64,000 nucleotides of DNA, taken from positions 8,252,001 through 8,316,000 of the forward strand of contig NC_133026.1 of NCBI RefSeq assembly GCF_048771995.1, in the 5' to 3' direction. The notes below the pieces were generated by a model. It worked only from the letters and a program-made list of their open reading frames with translations, made no database searches and was not told the origin of the DNA. Of this stretch, positions 50,801 through 62,800 are shown piece by piece (position 1 is the first letter of the stretch; each line of letters starts with the position of its first letter). A program made the position numbers and the translations under genes. The stretch is from Taeniopygia guttata (Eukaryota > Chordata > Aves > Passeriformes > Estrildidae).

Positions 50801-53800
50801 CACACTCACTGTGAAACTTTCCTGCTACCTTGCTGTCTGGTGAGTATGCAGAGGATTTCCCCTTTTAAAGCGAGGGGAAAAATATGGCAACAGCTAGAAC
50901 TGAGGAACATAAATGACTTTCCCCCATGTCTGCTATGGACTCTTCCTGCTGGTACCTATTTCCAGAATTGAACTCTGGGAAAAGAGCTGAATGTATCTTT
51001 GGATTAGCCAGGTATCAGTAGGAGAAGACAAGACTTCTGTTTGAGAAATTAAGTTGACTGGTCACCTCTTTCTGTATTTTATCTTCTAAATGAACTAATT
51101 TTGAAAGTAGTTTTTGAATTTCCAGTTGGAGATGAATAGGTTGTTAAGAAACTCAGCTCTATTAATAGTTGAGTTTTATTTGTTATAGTTTTTTATAACT
51201 ATCCTGTAAGTGTTGGAAGTTAGCTTCTTGAAATTATTTTAGTATCTGTAAGCATTTCTAGTCTAAAGATAGGAAGTTCCTTGCTCTCATGTGCTGATTG
51301 AAAGAGAATAAAATTCCAGGAGGATAATGATTGCAAATGTTTGTTACACAGTTACCAAAACCAGCAGTTAACATTGAATGGAGGTGATAAAGCTGCTTAC
51401 TTATCTTTAAAAATTATATATGTGAATACTAACCAGTACTTGGTTCTCCAGTGTATTATGGTTATTTGTGCTTTTTCTATTATTCTTTTTGATTTACCAT
51501 TTTACAGGGCAGTAGCTGTGGGTATAGGCTCATGTAATGGGGTAATAATGGATTTCTCAGAAAGTTTTCCCAAGTTATTTAGGCTGAACTTCCTTCTACA
51601 TAATCCCATCCCAGTACTTTTAGATAAATCTGTCCTTGTGTAACCTTTCTGGCCCTGTTACTTTAGGGGCTGGAAATTTGCTCAGCAGAACTGCAGTTAT
51701 CTCTCCCTAGGGGGTAATTACTTAAAAAAACCCCAGAAAACAAAAAAACAAAGAAAAAAAAAAACAAAAAAAAAAAACCAAAAAACCCCCCACCAAACAA
51801 AAATACCACCCAACTGAAAGTTGCTTAATTTGGCAGACAAATTAGGAGGTGACACAGTATTTTCTTATGTTTTTTTTTTCTTCTCTTACAAAGTAATCAT
51901 GATTTTTCAGTTTTCTTTATCGTATCTTTTCCTCCAGTCACCTTTCTCTTAGCTCTAGAAGTTGCAGTTAATGCATTTTCTTGACTTGCCTGGTGCATCA
52001 AGGTTACCAGGCTCTGTACAAGAGCTAACCTTTCTTCCTTCCTGGTCTGTCTTAAGTGAGTCTTCATCTTTGGCCATATTTGAGAATGGATCAGTGAAAA
52101 AGAAGTGGTGATAGACAAACAAATTTGAGTTGTGGAAATTTCCATAGGATTGTCAAAGATGTATTTTAAAATTTGTGATCTTGTGTTGTGTGTTTTTTCT
52201 CATTGAATTAGGTAATTTCTTTGAAGATATGGTCTTACTATTCTTCATGGAAAATATTTGGCATTCAGTACTTCATTAAAAGTTTGTATCTTTTATGTTC
52301 ACACTTGACTTTTTTTGAAACCTAGAATCAGTCAGACTTATCAGATGAAGAGCTGAATGATGATCTCCTGCAAAGTGACAATGAAGAGGAACAAGAATTT
52401 CGGTATTTTTTTTTTAATCTTGTTTTGGATAACTCGAAGCTATGAATGACTCCTATTACTGATAACTAATAACTTCTAAACTAAAATTATTGGTATATAC
52501 TTAAAATAATTTTGCTTTTTACCTAGCCAGCTACTTAGTGAGGTATATATAATGTACTCAGTACCATTCTTAACATTTCAGTAAAATTATTTCTTGTTTA
52601 TTTTGATCTAATACATTTATTCAAATCTCTGAAAAGCTTATAAAAAAAGAATTTGTGTCATCTGCTGTGCATAATAATTAATTATAAGCACTTACAGAGC
52701 TTTCTTTACTCCTTCTCCTGATGCCAGATGATATTTTGCCTTTTCTTTTATATACCATTTATATTGCTTTTATGTATCCTCAGTACTCTTAGCATGCATA
52801 ATTGTAATTCCTTAAATCTGATAGTTTAGCATAGTCCTAGTATTGTGTTAGGTCAGGAGACCAAACATCCTAAAGACCTCATAGTAGGAGGCTGGAAAAT
52901 CTTATGCTGTCTTGAGACACCAAGGTTCTCCCTAGAATCCATTCTGTAAATTGGAGTTTTGGCCCCTGGAGGGGGGAATTCCTCAGGGTGGGAGGATATC
53001 ACACTATTAATTCAAGCCTCTCATTGGGGCATCTTTGTTAGATATGCTAATTTGTAAGGTCTGTAAATTGTGTATGGGATCTATCATGTGTTGTGTGCAT
53101 TTTGGTACATTCCACTTTGGTGAAATGATGCACCATAGGGTTCCTTATTAAATACTAAGGTAAAACCACTTTATCATCCCTTAACCGTGTCTGGCTCTTA
53201 ATTTTTTAGGACCAAGGGAAAGGCATCACTTGTATATCGTCCTTTTCTGCCATCTTTCCTTTAAAAATCTACCTTGCCTCGTGACACTCCGACGAGGGGA
53301 ATTTGTGACTTAAATATTTGTATACAATTACATAGCAGAAAATTTTGAATAGGCTGGAGCAGATATTTCCATGGTAGTTTACTGAGAATCCTGCCCTGTG
53401 AATACCCTGTAGTAATACGGTTCCTCAGCTGAATTATGGGCATTACAAGTCAAAATGAGTGTCTTGTTGTTTTTACCTTTCAATATGGACTGAAGTAGGA
53501 GAGAAGATGCTTGTAATGCCAAAGTGATGCAGTGCTATTGCTGCTTTTACTGACCTGTTTTTCCAGCTTTCCCTTATTGCATGCTGTGCAGGGCATGTCT
53601 TCTGAAAGGCTGTGAATGGATGTATGTGTGTAACATACATGGGGTGTATATCCATCTCTGAGATCTCCTGTGTTAGCTGTAATTAGGATAAGGACTTCTG
53701 TCCTTATGTTGGACCGATGAGGATGTGATAAAATGCTCCACCATCAATCTTTGGCTGCCATTTTCCTCCCTGCAGGAGTGAGGGTGGGACTGTTCCCTTC

Positions 53801-56800
53801 AAGAAGGGGAATACAAACTAGAATTCTTGGCTGGTTTTTTTGCTGTATGTCCTCCTTGAGACCCCTGGGTAGCAGGGATGGCTGTGTGACCAAACACAGT
53901 GGTGATAAAATATCTCAAATGTGATAATATTGCTCAGTGGAAGCAGGTTTCTGTAGGCAAGTTTTGCATTTTTAGCAATTTTCTCACCAGAGAGAACCTT
54001 TCCCTTCCTCTTATGTTTCTAGTCAACCTCATGTTTCTGTAGTTGGGAGCTGAATAATGTCTTCACTTTCGGATTAAATTTTCTCTCTTAGAGATGCAGA
54101 TAGCTCAAAACTGCCTGGATCTTGGTCCCCCAAACTTCGGAAAATGGAGAATAATAGGGATGTTATTTAAAAAAAAAAATCTTTTTGTTCCTTATACACA
54201 GAGCTCTCAAATCAAGAACTAGTCTGCTGTTGGTTAGTTGCATTTTTGTGTTGATGGCACTGGCTTTTGTAAACAGTAAACCCTGAGCTTTGCTTTACCT
54301 GCCTGCAGATTATAAACTTGCCAGTTTTTGTATTGATTGGTTTTTTTCAGTGTCTGTGCTAGTTAAGAATGTCTTAATCATTTACATTACAGTTCTTGAA
54401 TATTTGTTTTATATTAAGTCGAACATTAAATCTGTCATAAAAATGCAAGTTTAAATTCAAGATAATCAAGAATTAATAATTTAGTAAAAAGTATTTTACT
54501 AGTGTATTCTGAAAGATTGGGAAAACAGATGCAGTTATAGTCATTTTGTGTATGTTTTTTTGTTAGTCTTGGAATTAAAATTGAATCTGGTCTGCTTTGG
54601 TTACCAAGCAGGACTTCTGCCAGTTTGACCGGCTAAACCATCTGGTTGGTTTGATTCCCCTGGTCAAATAGCCTGCAGCTGGTGATAAGCTGCATTTTAG
54701 TATGCATTATGAGAACATGGCATGGAGTCAAATAGTATATTCTCTCCACCAACTTGGAGATTTTATGTTTGTTGGCTTTGTTTTGCTGAATCTTTGTGAG
54801 TAGTTGCCAGTTAGACTTCAGCCTCTGAATTTCCCCCATCCCACAGCTCTCCAGGTGTCACAGTGAGCCTCAATGCCACATCTGGCATCCTGACATCGTA
54901 CGAACTCTCCAAGTCCATCAACGATCCCTCACTGGAACATGAGTCTGAGTATGACCAAGGGGAAGATGAAATTGGCTATGACAAATCCGAAGCACCTGAA
55001 GAATATGCCTCAGAGTATGCAGAGGAAGGACATTATGAAGGCAATGATCCTGAACTGACAGAAGACCAAATAGAATATGGGGAAGAGCCTGGAGAAGAAG
55101 ATGAAGTGCTAGACCTTGAAATCAATGAACCCCTAGATGAATTTCCAGTGAGTTTCCTCCTATTGTATCTTCGAAGATAACATTGCTTCACGTGCATAGG
55201 GTTTTAGACTGATTTAAAATCTGTTTACCTCCCTGGGGAGGAGGGGAAATTAGACCTATTATCACTGTCTGCCAGTTTCTTTATCTAGGCTGTGACAAAG
55301 TTTGTGTTGACAGCTTGTTTGGCGGTAGGTAATGCTCCTTTGTCATGCTGGAAAGCAGTTGAGAATCATGACCTTGAGGGTTGTATCCTTAAGGAAGAAA
55401 ACAGCTTTGTGTGGTGGAGATACACTGCCAATTGTTAGAAGTACTTAATGCAAAAGCTTTTATCCGGGCTTTAGACGAGATCTGATAAAGTCCTTCCAAG
55501 GTGAAAAGATTATTGACCTGCTAAAGACATCTTTAAGGTGCTAATATCCCAAAGTGATTGATGTCCTGCTTGTTCATCCTTTTTGTAACTGAGAGCTGTC
55601 TAAACCTGAATGAAGAGATTGGAGGTTAGTTCAGAAAATGTCACCTGCATAATTCAATATAATTTAGGAAGCATATTAGAGAACATGTACTGACTTTAAT
55701 TGTTAATGAAATTATTTAATCTTAATTAAAACTGTATGTGACCAGTGGGGTGTCTGAAAATGCAACCAAACTTAAGCAGCGTTTTACTTTTGTTTTATGT
55801 TCATAATTTTTCAGAGTTGAACCCACTCATATGTAAGCACTTGCAGAATGCTTTAAGAATGTTTATATTTGATGGGATGAAATCTGATGTTAATGTATAT
55901 GTGCTATGGCCAGAAAGTCCTGCAGTGTTTGCTTCATGAATTTGTAATCAGCAGATGCAGATGTATAGAAGTAGTTGGGCCAAACAGTATTAAATGGAAT
56001 CATTATGATGACAGTTATGGGATATAAATGGAAACTGTTTTGGTTTTTATAATATTGAAATCATTGTCTAGTTAAAAGCCCTGCTAATTATGCTGTATGT
56101 ATGCCATATCACTTACAGTTGACTGTTCCCAGAGATGCAATACTTCTCTTCCACTCTGGAAGCTGCAGCAATGCAGTCAGACCCCACCTATTCAGTTTGC
56201 CTTGTCTTTTCATGTTCCTGTTTGCTGCTTTAGGATGAAGATTACATGCAATCGTATAATGAGCAAGCAATGGGAGAGCAAGAAGAGTATGCAGCTGATG
56301 AGGAGTTGGAAGAATCCCAGACAATGCCTAATGAATCAGAAGAGGTATGTAATGAATTAAGTGGAAACTTAAAATAACTAGTTCTGTTACAATTTGATTT
56401 TGTAGAGTTGTACATACTGCTGGGTAAGAATTGATGCAACTTTGCCAGTGTTGAATTATTGGTGGTAGTACTCTGTGTATAAAATGAATTGTGATAGCAT
56501 CTATATTGTCAGATACATCAAATTCCCTCTCACCCTTGGGATTAGAATCAAAAGGGAAAGCTCAAAATGTGCATATTTAGTCTTGGCTTCAACATTAGAA
56601 ACTTCTGGGGCCCATATGGGTAGGAGATGACAGTAATACTGCACAGTCTGTTAAATCTCCAAGAGCTGTGCTGCTTCCCTTCCCAGATGGATCATTGGTG
56701 CTGTTGGGATATACCTGCAGTTCTTGGGTACCCCCCTTTGAGGGAGGGGAGTGTAAGCATGGAAGGTTTGGTATTGTAGACAGGCAAAGAGATGGTTGTT

Positions 56801-59800
56801 TTGAAAGTTGTGTTGAGACTGAAATTCCTGTGAGATTGAACTTCTTCAGTGAGGAAAATTGAGAGTTCCTTCATTTCCAATAGGAAATCTTATGCTAAAG
56901 TCTGCCAAGTATGCATTCACTAGTTATAGCCTGGTAGTGATGCCTAAAGGTTTTTTATATATTTTTCATATATTTGTAGCCTTGTAGATTTTTAATATAT
57001 GTTTGTGTAGCTTCTACTATTTTTCCTGCCCTCTCTTACAGTTAAACAAACTTTTACTATACATTCTTGAAATTCTGTTTAGTCTTAAGAAGATAATTCC
57101 TGACAAGGGCATCTTGTATTCTACCAGAACCTAAGACACATAACAAGAAAAAAGGGAAAGAAGCCTCTGGACTAATGGACATAGGGTTGGCTTACTGGCA
57201 TAACTGATTTCCTATTGGATGTACTGGCTAGATAAGCTAATTAATTAATCTTTTAAAAATTACAGAAATCCTATTTCATGCATGTGCAATGCTGTATTTT
57301 GTGCACCTGTAAGCTTTCATAAAAGATTTGCTTTTTGTCTTACCACTTCAACTCTGTTGCAAGGTTTTCCTTTTTGTTATTAGGCAAGAGTATCACAGCC
57401 ATTTTAAATTTGCAGCAAGTTTTTGATGTAAGATTTTTTCCTTTCCCCGCCAGGAATCTGCTTTAATATTATTTTTATTCCAGTTCTTAATTAAATAGGA
57501 TTGAATGGATTACCTGCTGAGAAGTGTAGTCAGAATGTATTTCCTCTTTGGAGCTTTAACTCATCAGGAAATTAATTCCTCAAAGACACAGCAGCATTAC
57601 TGCATGAAGTTCTCACAACTGGGTGTGCTGTGATGCTCCAGTTGTACCAAACCTATCTTGGGAAAACATTTTTTGGTAGGTGGAGATCTGCATTGAAAGG
57701 GACCACCACTTCAGCCTCCACTGTTGCAAGCATAAAATCTTGCACCAAATACACTTTCATGCTGTTGATGTCCTACTTCCCAGCTGTTAAATTTATCCTT
57801 CAAAAGAACTGTGAAATCCTTGAACACTTTTTATTCCTTCAGTGGACTGATGATACACAGTTTTGGTGTTTTGGAGGTGAACTGATGCATTTGTGGTGTC
57901 TTCAGCCACGGTCTGAGATGATGGACACAATGCACATCGTGTGAAATTAAATTCATAGCTGTGGCTCACTGCTAAACTTATTGCTGTAAAAAAGCACAGC
58001 TTCATTTTGGGAGTATGAACTCCAGAGTGAGAATTCTCTTATAATCACATTGTCTAAATTTGTCTAATTCAGAATTAAATTTGCTTCATTCAAAAGGTAC
58101 TATCCATGCAAGTTTTTAATTGGTTTTTTAAATGGAGCATTTATGGAATTTGTTCATCATATAAGGTGAATGTTTTGGCCATACCTTCAGTTACTCTACA
58201 TTTTGGCTTTATTCTGATGGTTTGTAGATTGTCACAGGTTTCTTTTTTCCAAAACAATACCATCTCTTTGTTACTTTATTATTTTGTATGGATCTTACTT
58301 CCATTTGGGAGTAGGCTCACATTTGCACTCTCCAAAGAAGAATACCACCGTGGGAGAGAAACTCTGTAGAATATTCACTTCTTTTTGTTGCCTGGTTAGG
58401 TGCCTGCCTCCAGCTCCCAAGAGTTTTGTTCTTTATTCAAGTGTTATTTAACAGCACTTTTCCTTAAATCTCATAACATTCAGTGCTTGTAAACAGGGGT
58501 ACGGATTGGTATTCTCCTGCAACACAAGAGTGGAGGTGTAATGGCTGTGGTACAAAGAAAGAGCATTATTATCTCTTGGTTGAAATTTGGCATCAGAATA
58601 ACAGAGAAGGATGTTGGATGGTGTTTTATTTTAAACAGTTACCACATTAAAACCACCTAAAGCCTCTTATTCTATTGCATGAAGAAATAAATCTTTTTGT
58701 AAACCAAGAGAAAAGCTGACTGGCTGGGGAATTGGAGCATGATGGGGGAAACAAGTGAATAAGGGAGGTGAGACAATTGTTAAAAGTGGCACTAAGTGGG
58801 GAATAGGCAGATAAAGTTTGTTTTTGAAACAGTGCTTAAAACTGTAGAACTTGGATTTTAAATAAGCAACACTGTGTGGCTTCCGTGAAAAATGTAGCAG
58901 TGCTTCAGAAATTATTTTTGCCTTCCTAAGATATAAAGCAAAACCCAACACCCAGAAGTTTCAGCAGCAAATAGGTGTGGTAGAACAGCCACATGATGTA
59001 TCATGCCCTAAATATTTGAGAGGAAAAATATCACTAAATACTTCTGTGAAATGTTCCTAAGAATTAAACCTCATGAAATTAGAATTCATGATCTGTTTGT
59101 TTTATATTGGGTATAATGTGTGAAGTCAATGCTAGGGGATTTATCACTGCATAATTTCAACTGTGTCTTGGGTTATGCTGATAAGAAATGAAGAGTACTT
59201 GAATCAAAAAAGCATTTAATGAAGAAATGCTGCATACTGCCTTTCTTCTGATAGAATAAAGGCTTGGGAAAAAAAGGCCAGTGTGTCTGATTTGTCCAAT
59301 CTGTGTTTAGCCAAAACTTTTGCACTTCAGTTCTGTTGTTCAAGTTTGAAAACATGACCTGCCAGCCTGGAGGAAAGTGGTAAAAAGAGTGCAAATCAAA
59401 ACAGCCAATTTTAAACATATTTTAAGGCGCTTAGATTTGTTTTTTGGTTCTATTTTTCATCTGTGGAATTGAGGTGCCCTTGGAATAGGTGCAATATCCT
59501 CTTATCTGCTGTGTTATTTCTTGATCCCCTGGGATTGAACAGTTGCAGCTTCTTCAGTATTAACCTGTAGAAGATGCCTTCACTTCCTTTTTTATGGCTT
59601 GTTAGTAAAAGTTCTTTGTTTCGCCTTTAATTTAGTTGGTTTTGCACATCTTATGTATCACTGGCCCAAAACTCTCCTGAACACTTTGGGAGGATCATGC
59701 TGTCAGTGTTTCTGCAGCATCCCTTGAGCTGTGTCTGTTCCCATTCCTGCAGCTGCCTGTTAGCAGGGCAGGAGCACTCACCCCGTCCATAGCAGATCAT

Positions 59801-62800
59801 AACCCAGAGTGAGGAGTCCTGCTCAGTGCCTGGGATTTAGGGCATAGTTATTTAATGAGGCTGGCAGGAACCCCTGACCTGGTGGCAGAAGAAAGGTCAT
59901 TCTGTTTCTATGTAAGGGTCAGCAAAGCTCCCTGGTAGCTTTGTGCAAGGTGTCATAGTGGGAAATGTAAAGCTCCCTTTGAGAAGCCTGGGCTGGTGAG
60001 TCCTGTCCAGTGACCTTAAGTGGCCACTCAAGGACTGTTAATATCTATGCAGAGATATTCATGATTAGCAGGTATTAAAGCAAATCCTGTAAGTAATAAT
60101 ATGTGTTAATTCTGTGTCTGCAGTTGTGTCTTTTTGAAATATAGAATCTATTCATGCTGCAATTTTGGCAAAACAGCTTCTTCTGTGAGGATGGAAAAGG
60201 TCATGTAGGAATGCATTTTACAACTGCAGAACAAACTGCAGGGGAAAGGTGTGTGCTTCTATCCTGCTCAGCCAACCTTTCCTGGAGCTCTATGGAGAGA
60301 ACATATGGGTGGCTCTCAGACATGTTTGTGTCTCCATTGTATAAATCCCTCAATGAAAGGTGTAATCAGATTTGGACATGGGTCAGTTACCATTCTCCAG
60401 CACTGCTTTGCCTAGGTGCCTGCTTTTTCATTAGCTCCTTTCATATTTATTTTGTCTTTGATATTTAATGCTTGTATGGCTGTTGCTGGCTAATGGGTGG
60501 CATGAGCATTATGCTGATGAATGAAGCAAGTCAGACCAAGACTTCAGAATTGGTATAACTGGATAAGAGTAGAATAATGCTAGTCTAGAAAAGTTAGGAA
60601 TTTTTTTTTTTATTGTTCTGTAGGTAAGTAGTCATCTGATAGTCTTGTCAGAAATTGGGATGTTTTCTTTTTAGAATAGATTTTTTTCCCCAGAATGAGT
60701 AATTGTCAAAATGCAGCAAAGTTTCAGATTTTTTTTTAGATAGTATTTCATTAAAACATAGCAGAAGTTTTCAGGACAATGTAGACTTCATTACCCTTTC
60801 TAGTTCTCATTCTGAAGTTTGAGCTACACATAGAGCCTTGTATGATTAAGTTTAGCACTCAGATGAGATTATGTGACTGAGTCCAGTCTTTGATTAATAA
60901 AAACCAGAATTTCAATGTAGCTTTTAAGGACTGTGGATATAGAGAGTGGATGTATCTGGGATTTGTGCTTTAGGTAAAGTAGGAGGCTCAGTGTAGTATG
61001 AGAATGTCTTGCAAAACAGTTGCTCCAGTTCTGACTTCCAAATCCTGATCCTGAAGGAAAAGTTTCTAAAAAGAAGCAGTGAGACAGTAAAATTATAGGG
61101 TTTATGATATTTATAAAAACACAGATTTGATAGAGATATTGCTTCTCCTTGCTCTTTTGGGAGTCACTCTTTTCAAAGTAAAATGCCAGCCCTGTCTTTC
61201 TCTGTGTTGTTTGTTTTCATTAAACCATGTTAGCATCTCTTTCCTTGCTAACATCCCTCCTCTGTTCCACGAGTATCAACTGCTTGCCCTCAAAGGTATT
61301 TTGATTATATGTGAATATGTTAATTAGACAGTTATGCTCAGTTGGATTTGCTTTTGAGGTTTGGATTTCATTCAGTCTTGTTGAAGGTGTTTTTCTCCTG
61401 CTTCCCCTGTTTTTTTACCTGCTTTTTTTTTTAATATGATAAAGTTGTTACACAAAAATAAATATATTTATAACATGAAAGCCTTAAAGCCTTTTGTAAA
61501 ATTTGACTGTTCTTTTAGCTGTATCTTAAAGAAGTTTTGTGAGGACAGGAAATAGAGTGCTTAAAAGTTTGTCTGGAATGGATAAAACACAACTTGGGAT
61601 CAGTAGCCCATTAACGCCCTGTAGCTAAGTATACAGGTCATTTATTCACCAGACCAAAGCTGGAGTAGCACTGAGCTTGAGTTCATAAGGTTTGCTGTCT
61701 TTTTTAAAGCAGAAACTCTTTTGCCAGGTCACCCTGTCTCTGATCTTGCATCACACTTTTATTTTGGTTGTGGATGAAGTTGGGCTGCTGGACAGGGAAA
61801 TTTGCAATCTCTTGCACAATTATGCCATTAATTCTTTTTTGATTTGTGATTTAATATCTGTCCACCTGACAGTCACACATGCTGTGCCTTTCTCATATAA
61901 ATTTCTGCACTGATCTGGTTAATTAGAAGATTAAACCATTTTTGCATGTTAGATTTGGCTCATTTTTTAACGGTCCTCAAGCAGCATAGAATTTATGATG
62001 TATTTAGTGGCTTTGCATAGAATTAAAAGGCATGTGAATTTTAACAGGCTCTAAGAAATGAACAAGTAAGCTTGTACAAAAAATAATCAAATACACAGTA
62101 ACCAAAAATTTTATGTAGTATCACACGATATTAGAACACTTCTAATTTTCAGCTGTAGAAATCCAGTATAACTTGTTTAACACTGGACATTTTCATCAGG
62201 CCTACGTGGGAAAAGGAAATTTTTTTTAGTTTTTGTTAATTGGAAGGAGAGGGATCCATTGTCATTTGGAACATTGTTTTATTTAAATAAATGTTCTCTG
62301 TTTTAGAGAGAACTGGAAAGTAAATTCCAGAAGCATTCCAATGGCATCCAGAATACAAATTCAGTATTTTCAAATGTATCCAATCCTGTTCTTATTCTCC
62401 CCATCAGTTACTGAATTGAAACTCGGAAGCATTTGAGGAACAAAGTAAAGGCATACATACCTAGAGGAATGGGATTGAGATATGAGGTTATCTTGGTTGG
62501 GTTTTTTTAACAGCATGGTACTGACAGTTGTTAAACAATTAAAAAAAAATAGGATTTTACTGTTCCTATTATTTGAATTTGGTAGTAACCAAGGTTTGCA
62601 TCGTAGTCAATTTAGTGATAAAAATCTGTGTGTAGAAGTACTACTGAGATGGAGGGAGGTTCTAACTAGAGTTTCAATATTTCCTTAAATATTGCAGCAA
62701 ATTTATTTTATAAATATACTTTACCTTATTATTTATTATGTAGTACATATATTTTTATTTTAAAAAAATAGCTCTTAAATGTTTGCTGACTTATATATAA

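Noticed and set aside
54863..55180. 105-codon acidic frame as a stand-alone gene
   Set aside because: It is RBM33 exon 5 read from an internal GTG through the donor into the intron; splice signals and phases fit RBM33.
57845..57922. Box C/D snoRNA in intron 6 (TGATGAT...CTGA)
   Set aside because: The C box lacks the expected purine at its first position and there is no terminal stem.
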